From Culex pipiens pallens (lineage: Eukaryota; Arthropoda; Insecta; Diptera; Culicidae): a DNA stretch of 64,000 nucleotides. The stretch spans positions 30,349,828-30,413,827 of the forward strand of contig NC_068937.1 of NCBI RefSeq assembly GCF_016801865.2, in the 5' to 3' direction. The notes below the pieces were generated by a model, which worked only from the letters and a program-made list of their open reading frames with translations, ran no database searches and was not told the origin of the DNA. Shown piece by piece: positions 10,030 to 21,227 of this stretch (position 1 is its first letter; each line of letters begins with the position of its first letter). The position numbers and the translations under genes were made by a program.

Positions 10030-12903
10030 AATGGCCAAATGCAAATTTTTATGTCCAGTATCAAAAATCATAAAGTTTGATACCCATATTGCCCCAACTC
10101 TTATGGTTCGGCAAATGTCCCCCCATCGGAACATCCGCGGGACCTCCGGCCACTCCGGATTGTGGCCACTACTGCCAAAATATCAAATTTCATGTCCAGT
10201 ATCAAAAACCATAAAGTTTGATACCCATATTGCCCCAACTCTTACGGTCCGGCAAATGCAAAAACCATAAAGTTTGATACCCATATTGCCCCAACTCTTA
10301 CGGTTCGGAAAATGTCCCCTCATCGGAACTTCCGCGGGGCATCCGGCCACTCCGGATTGTGGCCACTACTGCCGAAATGTCAAATTTCATGTCCGGTATC
10401 AAAAACCATAAAGTTTAATACCCATATTGCCCCAACTCTTACGGTTCGTCAAATATCCCCCCATCAGAACATCCGCGGGGCCTCCGGCCACTCCGGATTG
10501 TGGCCACTACTGCCAAAATGTCAAATTTCATGTCCGGTATCAAAAACCATAAAGTTTGATACCCATATTGCCCCAACTCTTACGGTTCGTCAAATATCCC
10601 CCCATCGGAACATCCGCGGGGCCTCCGGCCACTCCGGATTGTGGCCACTACTGCCAAAATGTCAAATTTCATGTCCGGTATCAAAAACCATAAAGTTTAA
10701 TACCCATATTGCCCCAACTCTTACGGTCCGACAAATGTCCCCCCATCGGAACATCCGCGGGGCCTCCGGCCATTCCGGATTGTGGCCACTACTGCCGAAA
10801 TGTCAAATTTCATGTCCAGTATCAAAATCCCTAAAGTTTGATACCCATATTGCCCCAACTCTTATGGTTCCGCAAATGTCCCCTTATCGGAACATCCCCG
10901 GGGCCTCCGGCCACTCCAGGTGGTGGCCACTACTGCCAAAATGTTAAATTTCATGTCCGGTATCAAAAACCATAAAGTTTGATACCCATATTGCCCCAAC
11001 TCTTATGGTTCCGCAAATGTCCCCTTATCGGAACATCCGCGGGGCCTCCGGCCACTCCGGATTGTGGCCACTACTGCCAAAATGTCAAATTTCATGTCCG
11101 GTATCAAAAACCATAAAGTTTGATACCCATATTGCCCCAACTCTTATGGTTCCGCAAATGTCCCCTTATCGGAACATCCCCGGGGCCTCCGGCCACTCCG
11201 GATTGTGGCCACTACTGCCAAAATGTCAAATTTCATGTCCGGTATCAAAAACCATAAAGTTTGATACCCATATTGCCCCAACTCTTACGGTCCGGCAAAT
11301 GTCCCCCCATCGGAACATCCGCGGGGCCTCCGGCCATTCCGGATTGTGGCCACTACTGCCGAAATGTCAAATTTCATGTCCAGTATCAAAATCCCTAAAG
11401 TTTGATACCCATATTGCCCCAACTCTTATGGTTCCGCAAATGTCCCCTTATCGGAACATCCCCGGGGCCTCCGGCCACTCCGGATTGTGGCCACTACTGC
11501 CAAAATGTCAAATTTCATGTCCGGTATCAAAAACCATAAAGTTTAATACCCATATTGCCCCAACTCTTACGGTCCGGCAAATGTCCCCCCATCGGAACAT
11601 CCGCGGGGCCTCCGGCCATTCCGGATTGTGGCCACTACTGCCGAAATGTCAAATTTCATGTCCAGTATCAAAATCCCTAAAGTTTGATACCCATATTGCC
11701 CCAACTCTTATGGTTCCGCAAATGTCCCCTTATCGGAACATCCCCGGGGCCTCCGGCCACTCCGGATTGTGGCCACTACTGCCAAAATGTCAAATTTCAT
11801 GTCCGGTATCAAAAACCATAAAGTTTAATACCCATATTGCCCCAACTCTTACGGTCCGGCAAATGTCCCCCCATCGGAACATCCGCGGGGCCTCCGGCCA
11901 TTCCGGATTGTGGCCACTACTGCCGAAATGTCAAATTTCATGTCCAGTATCAAAATCCCTAAAGTTTGATACCCATATTGCCCCAACTCTTATGGTTCCG
12001 CAAATGTCCCCTTATCGGAACATCCCCGGGGCCTCCGGCCACTCCAGGTGGTGGCCACTACTGCCAAAATGTTAAATTTCATGTCCGGTATCAAAAACCA
12101 TAAAGTTTGATACCCATATTGCCCCAACTCTTATGGTTCCGCAAATGTCCCCTTATCGGAACATCCGCGGGGCCTCCGGCCACTCCGGATTGTGGCCACT
12201 ACTGCCAAAATGTCAAATTTCATGTCCGGTATCAAAAACCATAAAGTTTGATACCCATATTGCCCCAACTCTTATGGTTCCGCAAATGTCCCCTTATCGG
12301 AACATCCCCGGGGCCTCCGGCCACTCCGGATTGTGGCCACTACTGCCAAAATGTCAAATTTCATGTCCGGTATCAAAAACCATAAAGTTTAATACCCATA
12401 TTGCCCCAACTCTTACGGTCCGGCAAATGTCCCCCCATCGGAACATCCGCGGGGCCTCCGGCCATTCCGGATTGTGGCCACTACTGCCGAAATGTCAAAT
12501 TTCATGTCCAGTATCAAAATCCCTAAAGTTTGATACCCATATTGCCCCAACTCTTATGGTTCCGCAAATGTCCCCTTATCGGAACATCCCCGGGGCCTCC
12601 GGCCACTCCAGGTGGTGGCCACTACTGCCAAAATGTTAAATTTCATGTCCAGTATCAAAAACCATAAAGTTTGATACCCATATTGCCCCAACTCTTATGG
12701 TTCCGCAAATGTCCCCTTATCGGAACATCCCCGGGGCCTCCGGCCACTCCGGATTGTGGCCACTACTGCCAAAATGTCAAATTTCATGTCCGGTATCAAA
12801 AACCATAAAGTTTAATACCCATATTGCCCCAACTCTTACGGTCCGGAAAATGTCCCCCCATCGGAACATCCGCGGGGCCTCCGGCCACTCCAGGTGGTGG
12901 CCA
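10030..12903. repeat. 141-bp satellite array, 21 units, probable piRNA-source satellite
   Basis: The motif CCCATATTGCCCC recurs at 10083, 10224, 10280 and then at every 141 bp from 10421 to 12818, 21 copies in all. The only break in register is the 56-bp step at 10224-10280, an 85-bp deletion in one unit. Units are GC-richer than the flanks. There are two main variants, which alternate in the middle of the array: one with ACGGTCCGGCAAATG and CATCCGCGG, the other with TATGGTTCCGCAAATG and CATCCCCGG. As 141 is 47 codons, long plus-strand frames with a 47-residue period appear; they end wherever one variant changes TGTCAA to TGTTAA. I read these as by-products. A satellite of about 140-bp units making tapiR1/tapiR2 piRNAs is known in Aedes aegypti and reported conserved in Culex. 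That this is its counterpart is inferred from unit size, copy number and structure. Confidence 0.9.
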
Positions 12904-13702
12904 GTTCCAATGATCGACTCACGCGACCGGCATGTTTTAGCTGGTCCTTGCCTCCAATCCATCTGCTCCCGGACCTCCAGGCCATCTGCTTCTGATGTGT
13001 TCTCGTCGACGTCCAGCAATAGAATGAATTTTCGGGACCGACCGAGCCGAGTTTTGTTGGCTCGTCGACGATCCGAAAATTATGAGGTGGAGTGGGGGTG
13101 ATTTTAGATACATCAATCTCACGTCTCTCGATTGACTGATTGGGAAACGTTCGTTCATCCAACCAGCGTGCACCAAAAAGAGGGGAAATTTGCCGAGAGG
13201 GGAATTCGTCACGTAACGTTTTCGCTTCGCGAAAATTTTGGATTGACACCACGTATAAAAACCTTAGGACAAAGTTCTTTGTCAAAATCAAAAAAAATAA
13301 ATGCAAAGGTGAGACATTTAAATTTAAAATTATTACAAATTATGGAGTAACAATCTCTCAAACATCGCTCTACATCAAATATTGGACAATGTGTACTCAA
13401 TCTGAACTCAATTTCGAATTCAATTGAAAATTCAATCATGTCCAATAATTCGAACTTACGTGTAAATTCCCGAGGATTTCGAATATGTCAACAGTGGGCC
13501 GAAAAAGTGCCGTCTTGTTGGTCTACAGGGCAAAAAAAGACGGTGTAGAAAGTTTTTCGAAAATATTTTTTAAGGACTCTATTTTCGTGATGAATTATTC
13601 TTAAAAAGAAAAAAATGAAGAATTTTCGATAATTAAAAAATGACTATGAATCAGAACATTGCATTTCATTTAGAAAAAAATAAGTCATTTTCGATTTAAG
13701 CG
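12904..13702. other. Satellite flank, unassigned
   Basis: The sequence just after the array (12904-13240) is GC-richer, with several overlapping short frames on both strands and no recognised domain. From 13300 it turns AT-rich. No promoter motif for the satellite could be identified with confidence. Confidence 0.35.
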
Positions 13703-15056
13703 GTAACGTCATGATTCGAAATCCAGACACTTAACGTCATGCTTCGAATTCCCGGACGCTTCGAAACCCGTACACTTCATCTTGTTTTAACAAATAAGTA
13801 GATATAAGTGGGCATAATTATTGTCTAAACTGTGTTATTTGATGAATTCTAACATCAACTTTCATTTCAAATATGTTTGGACGCTGTGGGCAATGCTAAA
13901 ACAATTAAATTAAATTAAATCATGTGATTACCAAAACTGTGAAACATTTTTGCTGAAATATTTCATAGGCATTCGAAGCACCGGGAAAGCAAAGCAGAAA
14001 TTTTTGGTTCTGATTTTCTTAAATTCTGGCAATTTTTTATACAAAATACCGATTGTTTTGATGTTAACATCTTATTTGAGACCTAAAAAATTACATTCAT
14101 TAAAATTTCGGCCAAAATTTGTGCGATCCTTAAGTAAAATCGAGTGTCCGGAATTCGAATCAAAAGTGTCCGGATTTCGAATCAGCTTTTAACAGTGTCC
14201 GGGATTCGAAGCACAACAAGTCATTTCGATTTGGAAATTCTGAGGAAAAATTGTTAGAAAAGACATATTTTGCATGCATTCTCTTTAAATTGACTGTTTA
14301 TACTACAACCTGATGATATTTCTACATTTCTAACTTATAACATGATTTTTTGCCAGCTATAACAAAAATGATATGCTACTAAGTGTCCGGATTTCGAATC
14401 ATGACGTTAGAAGCATATCATTTTCGTTTTAGCTGACAAAAAATCATGTAATAAGTTGGAAATGAAGAAATATCATCAGGATGTAGTATAAACAGTCAGT
14501 TTTAAGAAAATGCATGCAAAATATGTCTTTTCTAACAATTTTTTTCAGGATTTGAAAATTAATATGACTTGTTATGCTTCGATTCCCGGACACTGTTAAA
14601 AGCTGATTCGAAATCCGGACACTTTTGCTTTGAATTCCGGACACTCGTTTTTGCTAATGAATCGCACAAATTTTGACTGAAATGTTAGTGAATTGCATTC
14701 TTTAAGTCTCAAATAAGCTGTTTACATCAGAACAATCGATATTTTATATAAAAATTAGCAGGAATTTAATAAAATCAAAACCATAAATTTCTGCTTTGTC
14801 TTCCCGGTGCTTCGGACGCCTATGAAATATTTCACGTGAAATGTTTCACAGTTTTGGTAAACTTATTATTTTATTTTATTTAATTGTTTTGACATTAACT
14901 ACAGCGTTCAAACAAGCTTTAAATGAAAGTTGATGTTAGAATTCATCAAGTAACAAAGTTTTGACATTCATAATGTGAACTTATATCCAAATAATTGATA
15001 AAACAAGATGAGGTGTCCGGATTCGAAGCGTCTGGGAATTCGAATCATGACGTTAC
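13703..15056. mobile_element. Foldback element with GTAACGTCATGATTCGAA ends
   Basis: The left end at 13703 (GTAACGTCATGATTCGAA) is the reverse complement of the right end at 15056. The two arms of about 650 bp match through their length with moderate divergence and meet around a loop at about 14375-14408. Near the ends and near the centre are clustered copies of a subterminal motif, GTGTCCGGAATTCGAA and variants. A third copy of the terminal motif lies in the loop at 14393-14410. No transposase is seen. The structure suggests either a foldback element or two head-to-head copies of a shorter element sharing one end. Confidence 0.75.
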
Positions 15057-15299
15057 ACAGTTCAAAAATCAAGGTAATAAATATTACATTTGTTAAAGTT
15101 GACAGATTTTGTGTCAAAAAAAATGTTTAAAAATACCACTGAAAATATGTAATTTGTCATCATTCTATGTGTCATCAAACTTATTCAGCTAATGTTGTTG
15201 AAAAATTACATCAACTAACAGGTAATATTCAACCATCAATATTTTCAAGCTTCAAGTAAGCTTTAAAAAATATTTTTTACTGGAAGTTTAAGCAATCCA

Positions 15300-15990
15300 A
15301 CGGGTGGTACAAAATTAAAATTTTCAGCACCTGTTTCGAAAAGTAATACTTTTCAACATTGTTTTGACGCATGGACATTAACGTGGTTCACCGATGTATG
15401 AAAAAGACAAAAGTGAGGATCAAAACCTATAAGAAATCTAGAAGAAAAGTTAAAAAGTGCAAAATAAATCATTCAGTTGATTGAAATTCCATCTTAACCT
15501 TAAAGAAATAAGTTCAAATTTTCAGGGAATATATCCGTGAACACTGCTAATGGACTTAAAATTTCATTCATGTTGTTCGGAACTGCAAAAATCTGTGTAT
15601 GCAACTCGCTGCAAAACATGATTTTTCCAGCACTCGTCATATTTATCCAATTTGGTGAACCTCTTTAGACAAATATACAACTCGTGCTGGATAAATCTAA
15701 TTTTTGCCACTTGTTGCACAAACTACACAGCAAAAACATTAGGGTTTAATATGGTTGTGTGGAAAAAAGACACTAAATACTACACACAGCATGTATAATT
15801 TTTTTAAACACAAAAAAAAGTTGCTACCGATGGGATTCAAACCCAGCACCAACAGTACGGACTGGCGCCGTAGCCCGCTTGGCCATCAGACCGTTGATGA
15901 ATCGATATGATAAACGCATATATCCCGTTTTTTCATTCAAGAATGACGGGAAAAGTAACTACCGGCATCTGGGGCAAATTGTATTTTTAA
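15300..15990. mobile_element. Diverged copy of the CAGCAC stem-loop family, interrupted
   Basis: Pieces of the family seen at 22854-23264, 27238-27663 and 55443-55864 recur here in diverged form: a CAGCACCTGTTTCGAAAAG block near 15328, a TTTATCCAATTTGG block near 15645 and a CATTCAAGAATGACGGG block near 15937. The middle is interrupted by other sequence, including the tRNA-like segment at 15828-15898. Confidence 0.5.
15828..15898 (-). mobile_element. tRNA-like segment, probable SINE head
   Basis: Read on the minus strand this has an internal pol III A-box-like string (TGGCCAAGCGGG) and a B-box (GGTTTGAATCC) at about the spacing of a tRNA gene, and a T-arm-like stem TGGG/CCCA. The central arm can pair GCGCCA with TTGGTGC, but a standard 7-nt anticodon loop is not clean. 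It lies beside an A-run within repeat DNA, which fits a tRNA-derived SINE fragment better than a working tRNA gene. Confidence 0.45.
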
Positions 15991-16115
15991 AGTTTTTTTC
16001 TTGAAATCAACTTAGGCCGCTGCAAATATTTTTCAAATGTTATGTCCGAGTTTACCGAAGGCATCAAATTGATCAGAATTTGTTTTTCACAAGATACGGG
16101 CCGAATACTAACATA

Positions 16116-16338
16116 CCGTAAACTGGGGTGACTTTGATAGCCCGGGGTGACATTGATAGAAATTTGATTTGGCCACTAATTTTGATATAACAGTCACATT
16201 TTTGCTTATGTGTTCGTTAATAAGCTCCCTTAATGCTTGCATACTCATAATTCTCAAATATCTAAACAATTAATTTGATGGGCATTTTAAAAACCTATCA
16301 AAGTCACCCCGGGCTATTAAAGTCACCCCATTTTACGG
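16116..16338. mobile_element. TA-flanked MITE, CCGTAAACTGGGGTGAC ends
   Basis: A 223-bp element with inverted terminal repeats. The left end starts CCGTAAACTGGGGTGAC and the right end closes GTCACCCCATTTTACGG. A second matching block, GCCCGGGGTGAC, lies inside each end. It is flanked by TA on both sides (16114-16115 and 16339-16340), as for mosquito mTA MITEs related to Tc1/mariner. No coding sequence. Confidence 0.85.
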
Positions 16339-16540
16339 TATTCATTTAGTATGACCAACCTAAATGGAAAAAGGAAAGCAGGTAAAACCTAAAATCTAGA
16401 AAAAAGCGAATTTCGAGAGAAAAAAATTACCTATAAAAACTCGTGAAAACTCAATGTTCTTTTGAAATTAACCAAGTAACCAAGTTTTTTTTTAATAATT
16501 TCGTGTTTTATGTAACTTTGCAAAGTCATTTTTACACAAG

Positions 16541-16858
16541 GTTGTGAACGATAAAATCATCGATGCTCGATAACGATAATTCTATTGTTATCGCCATTTT
16601 GATGATTCTATCGGCGATAATCTTATCGCCGATGATGTACGACAACTCGTTTTTCAAATCTTTCTAAAATCTAAATTATTCAATCATATTATATTATATT
16701 TTCAATATTCTCATTGAGAATATATTTTTCGAAAATGTAGTAAGTTTCAAAGTATGAATACTCCAAATCGTTCACAAAATACCGTATTTTTTTCAAAAGT
16801 ACTCAAATTTTCATAATATGCAATATGGGTATCAAACGAAGCGAAATTGTGTTGATAT
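16541..16858. mobile_element. One-armed copy of the GTGAACGATAAAAT element
   Basis: It starts with GTTGTGAACGATAAAATCAT and a block of GATAACGATA repeats, as does the left arm of the large element at 41706-44851. It then passes through the CACAAAATACCGTATTTT block and ends with GCAATATGGGTATCAAAC (16820-16837), the exact complement of the satellite core. The second arm is missing, and another element begins at about 16859. Confidence 0.65.
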
Positions 16859-17110
16859 TGTTCACCTTTTTGCCTTCCTCACTGAGGTAAGGCTATAATC
16901 CTGCTCTAAAATTGAACTTTTTATTTAAAGCTCGAAAACCCACCTTGATGTATACATATCGACTCAGAATCGAAAACTGAACAAATGTCTGTGTGTATGT
17001 GTGTGTGTATGTGTGTGTGTATGTGTGTGTGTATGTGACCAATAATGTCACTCAGTTTTCTCAGCACTGGCTGAACCGATTTTGACCAAACCAGTCGCAC
17101 ATAAAAATTT
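16859..17110. mobile_element. Fragment of the GCCTTCCTCAC element with TG-rich microsatellite
   Basis: The start, with TTGCCTTCCTCACTGAGG and then a block containing ATATCGACTCAGAATC, matches in reverse the end of the element at 28837-29666. A GTGTGTAT-type microsatellite sits at about 16986-17036. The other end is lost near 17110. Confidence 0.6.
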
Positions 17111-17768
17111 AACTGAAAACCAACATTGACAGTTAACCGCCACTGCTAGTTTCCCCTTTCAAGCAAAGTTTTCTTCTCAAAACTAAAAAAAAATCCTGAC
17201 GCAGGAGCAATAACATTCAACGACTGACGACAAGTCCTGTCCAATCGACAGCAGCTCGCGTCCGCCTGACGAGGTCGAGATAAGGCCCAAAGCTGCTGGC
17301 CGTCGCCCGCTTCCCAAAGCGGGTCCGAAAGTAATGGCCAAATGACCGTTCATGTGTTGAAGTGAAGGGGGGGGGGAATAGTCATCCAAAGTAAAATGGA
17401 CGATGGAGCTCCTTTTTTTGCGGAGCTTTCAAAGCTTGCAGAGGAGAGCGTACATTGCCATGTTTATGACTATTTGGCAGATATTGGAACGTATGAGAGG
17501 CGAATAGTGGGCAGTTCAATCTGTTGTTTAGGAAGATTATTATTTCTCATGTAAAGTTTTGAGTCTAAACCACCATCAAACATATTTTTTTGCGTGTTTA
17601 AAAATTCACATATGTGAGATTTTTCGCAACCCGGAAAACAGACAAATAGTGTTGTTTTCCTGGTGTCTCTTTTTTACAAAAAAAAATCCTCATCCTAGTT
17701 TGGGTTGAACTTTGCACAGCGCCAGCTGTGAAGCAGACCAAAACAGGAAATTACAATTGATGGTGGGA
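17111..17768. other. Unassigned sequence
   Basis: The part at 17210-17350 is GC-richer and contains a G-run (17367-17375). No splice sites, domain or repeat identified. Short minus-strand frames look incidental. Confidence 0.35.
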
Positions 17769-17769
17769 C

Positions 17770-18049
17770 CAGCCATGCCAAATATACAGATAAATCTGTA
17801 TTATACAGATTTTTTGATCCCAAAAATCACAAAAATCTGTATATACAGATTTTTTAAAAATGATTTATTTTGAAAATTTCTATAATTTAGCAATTGAATT
17901 ATGCTTTAATATGATTAAAAAGCTTAAATCTGTTGTGAAAAGTTTAAAAAAAATCTTCTATGGCTTCGAATTAGACATGATACAGATAAAATACAGATTA
18001 ATTTTTAAGAAAATACAGATTTCCCATAAAATAATCTGGCAACGTTGGG
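17770..18049. mobile_element. Small MITE-like element with ATACAGAT blocks
   Basis: About 280 bp of AT-rich DNA with imperfect terminal inverted repeats: CCAGCCATGCCA on the left, and on the right CCAACGTTGCCA when read in reverse. Several ATACAGAT blocks are arranged toward each end. No clear target duplication was seen, so the boundaries are approximate. Confidence 0.45.
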
Positions 18050-19543
18050 TGGGACATTTCCGGGAAAAAAGAAGGTGGAACGATGCCATTTTCTGGTGGT
18101 CATCCTGTCTGGGGCAGATGTTTCGAAAATGCTGTTACACCTGGTGAAAGTGTGACAGACATTCGGATATTGCTGCAGGTTGAACTACTTGGTATTATGG
18201 ATGCTATTTGAAACAAAAATGTTTACCATTTACGAACAAGTTTCGTTTCTTGGTACAATTTAATTCTACCAATTACAGCTTGTTTGTGCTAATAGCCCAA
18301 ATGACCGAGAGTGTGAAAAGCCCCTCCTAAAGTTAAACGCCAATTCCAATTGATATATCACTGGATCGCCACATTAACTGCTTCTTTCCGGACATCCAAA
18401 GACCTCGCACGAATCGCTCCGGAAGTCTTGGACAAAGCGAGCAAATTCTGGTCATCGATAACAAGCGGAAAGGCCGTTAAGCTGGGTTCACAATAAAGCT
18501 TAAGGAGCGCAGAAGACAAGACGGCAGCAACTCCTTTTCTGTGTCCTGTGTTTATAAATCTTCCCCTGCCCTCCGGGCTGGTCACCGAACCTGGTGTCAG
18601 GACCCGGGCCTTCTGGTCTGGAATGTGCCACCGCTGAGCATTCCACACGGCACAGGCAATTTACGAGTTGACAACACCAAGTCGGACACGTCAGGGAGCG
18701 AGGTGGTCCCGGTTGGGGAGCCTCAATTCCTCAGGAAGCGCAAAAAAATGAAATATCTCACTGAAACACTTGTGTAACTTTTGTTCAACAAGTCTAACAA
18801 AACTATTGTAACAGGAAATCAACAGTTTTGGAGGCTGCAATTTTTGGGTTTTCAAAATTTCACTTTTTTCAAAGTTTTATAAGTTTTCTATGTTTTGTTG
18901 AATAGAAGTAACATAAATGTTACACAGAAGTTTCCAACAGTTTCTAAGACATCTCAAAAATTGTCCCAAGTTCTAAGTACTCACTTAGTGCCTTCTTCAA
19001 TTTGTACAGAGGCTTCCCAACTCCAACAAGATAACACAAGCCCACGTGTCTGACACCGCCCCCTGATCCCCCTCCCCTCCTTCACCTCTTCCTTAAGGGA
19101 AGGTGATACACCAATAAACACATGGCAAAGCAAGTGTTCGATTAGTACGTGTGTGTTCTGCGAAGAAGCCGCACAACAACAAAGGACTATCTGTGCCAAA
19201 ACTATATCGGGTTGGGAACAGGTATCGAACGGGGGACGGACGGCCAGACATGGAGTACGTGACTGGAATGGCCGGGGGGTACGCGACGCGTTTGATAAAA
19301 AGCCTTTTGGTGCGTCGTAGGTTCCGGGATTTTGGCGAGGAGGAGGAGACGCCGTTAAAGGTTGAAAATTGAATGTCGAGGTAGTACGTGTTAAGGGAGT
19401 TTGAAAATGTGTTTTGTGGTTTAAATTAGGAAACGATATTCGTTTAAAAATCAGCAATCAAATATAAACTGTTGGGATATTTTGGCATTTCTCTGTAAAC
19501 AGTTCTCTGAGAACGCTTGCAAGATTTGTACAATAAAGCACAT
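18050..19543. other. Unassigned sequence with GC-richer island
   Basis: 18370-18730 and 19000-19370 are GC-richer than the surroundings. Several frames of 70 to 160 codons overlap on opposite strands; none has a recognisable domain or a convincing acceptor and donor pair. The islands may be conserved non-coding DNA or short exons that I cannot recognise. Confidence 0.3.
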
Positions 19544-19930
19544 GAGCAATTCTCACCAAAACCAGAAATGGATTTTATTTATATTTTTTAATTTGGTTCA
19601 AACTTTGTGGGCCCTTTCCTTTGACTAAAGAAGCCATTTTTCGAGTTTGGTCCACCCATACAAGGCTCCATACAATTTTGGCAGCTGTCCATTAGGGTGA
19701 CAATAGAAAAAATCGACTCCATGAATCCCCCTGATTCGATTTCTCAGGCAAAAATAAGTAACTGTGAAAAAATAAACCTAAACCGATTTCGCTAAAAAAA
19801 AGTCTTATTTTCACCTTAAGAATCGAGCCAGGAAGTATCTCTTAAGAGTATCCAAAATTTAAAAATTTTCTTGTCACCCTACTGTCCTTGCAAAAATGGT
19901 ACGTAAATAATTCGATAATTCAGAAAAATA
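19544..19930. mobile_element. Left-end fragment of the hairpin family with nested insertion
   Basis: It starts GAGCAATTCTCACCAAAACC at 19544 and follows the arm of the hairpin family through TTTGGCAGCTGTCC. The arm is then broken by a 193-bp element and resumes at 19884 (GTCC...CAAAAATGGTACGTAAAT). Beyond about 19930 the match is lost. Confidence 0.7.
19691..19883. mobile_element. 193-bp MITE inserted in hairpin element, TSD GTCC
   Basis: Ends are inverted: ATTAGGGTGACAA on the left, TTGTCACCCTACT on the right. The 4-bp duplication GTCC flanks it (19687-19690 and 19884-19887), and the host element reads through normally if the insert and one duplicate are removed. Its ends resemble those of the element at 28186-28727, which also begins ATTAG and has a 4-bp duplication. 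Confidence 0.75.
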
Positions 19931-20117
19931 TGGATACGTAAAATTTTATTTGCCAATTTTGAAATCAATTTTTTAGGTTTTTAATTTTGATTTGATATGT
20001 TAAAAGTATGGGCAAAACTGTTGCCGTGGAGCTGCAATTTATTGAAATATTGTGTTTTTTAGGAAAAATAAAAATTTGAGTCAAAAAACACCAGTTTTCA
20101 TTGTAAAACTAAATTCT

Positions 20118-20564
20118 TGTGAAGACTGTAATAACAAAATTCATGCCATTTCAAAAACAAATACTGTTAAAATAACAAAAAGTGCTATGGAATCTTCTTT
20201 AAAAATCAATTTTTGCATAAGGGTTTAATAACAGGATATGTTATCATAACAAAATTTGTTATTGGATTGAAATTGATTGAAAGCCGAAACATCTTTGGAA
20301 TAACATTTTTTGTTATGGAAGAAAAACTCCAACTGTTATTGGGATGATCGGATTAGTTGTTAAAATAGCAAAAAATAATAACAGAGATTTGTTCGAAGAA
20401 TAACTAAAAATGTTATTAGTCTGTTATTACAAAAACAGTCCAATAACAAAAAAAAATCATAACGACGAATAACAAAACTTGTTTTTAATAACCTAAAATG
20501 TTATTATCCTATTATTTTCAATTATCAAAAAATTTTATTCCAAAGTTATTACCGTCTGCTCGGG
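20118..20564. mobile_element. MITE-like element rich in AATAACA motifs
   Basis: An AT-rich segment full of AATAACA/TGTTATT motifs in both orientations. Ends share AGAC(T/G)GTAATAAC in inverted form (about 20123 and 20558). No target duplication was defined and there is no coding sequence. Confidence 0.5.
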
Positions 20565-21227
20565 TTTATAATCGATAATTACTCAACAGATTTTTTGATA
20601 AAGTGAACCATTTTCAAAATATAGCAACTTAAATTTTAATTTGAACTGAAATGATTTTTAGTCTCATCCGAAAATTCTCACATTTTCTAATGCCAATATC
20701 TCAGCAACTAATGGTCCACTTTTCAATGTTGAAAAATAAAAGATTGATTAAACAATTTGACAATCTCCAATTTGATTTTTGAAATTTTTGGAATAAAGAC
20801 TAACATTTCAAAAGGGTCAAACAATCCATTCCATTTTTTAAGCTATGGTGTATGACAGATTAATTGTTTTTGAACAAACTTTGTAAGGAAAATTTAATGA
20901 TTTTGAATAGCGTAAAAAACAGGAAAAAACGCGTAAAAATTTACCAAAAGCACCAAATTTTATATTTCAGTCCTTTCAAAAGGTAAAAAAGTAAAAAATG
21001 AAATAGTAAATAATACTGAAATAGCTTCCAAATTTGCGTCACAATAATGGGTTATTTTTTATTTAAAAAATTTGTAAAAAATCATATCAATGTGAAACAA
21101 CAAAATAGCAATATCATTACCACCGGTGGTACCAAGGGGTCGGGGTTCCCGTGCACCCCCTTTGACAAAAAATTGATCTAGATTTGTCTGAGGGGTAATT
21201 CCCCCCCTTCTTGGACAATTGTCAATA
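20565..21227. other. AT-rich sequence with fragments of hairpin-family interior
   Basis: A block near 20695 (ATCTCAGCAACTAATGGTCC) matches the interior of the hairpin elements. The short C-rich segment near 21120-21210 resembles the arm of the element at 54300-55015. The remainder is unassigned. Confidence 0.4.

Noticed and set aside
1801..12903. CRISPR array
   Set aside because: The tandem arrays have no unique spacers between repeats and the context is an animal genome.
10031..13101. Long forward frames with a 47-residue period in the satellite
   Set aside because: The period is simply 141 divided by 3. The frames stop wherever one unit variant has TTAA, and the unit has the character of satellite DNA.
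15828..15898. A functional tRNA gene on the minus strand
   Set aside because: The A- and B-boxes are present but no clean 7-nt anticodon loop can be drawn, and it lies within repeats.
18981..19457. A 158-codon minus-strand frame
   Set aside because: No domain, no start or splice context, and another frame is open on the opposite strand over 19151-19372.
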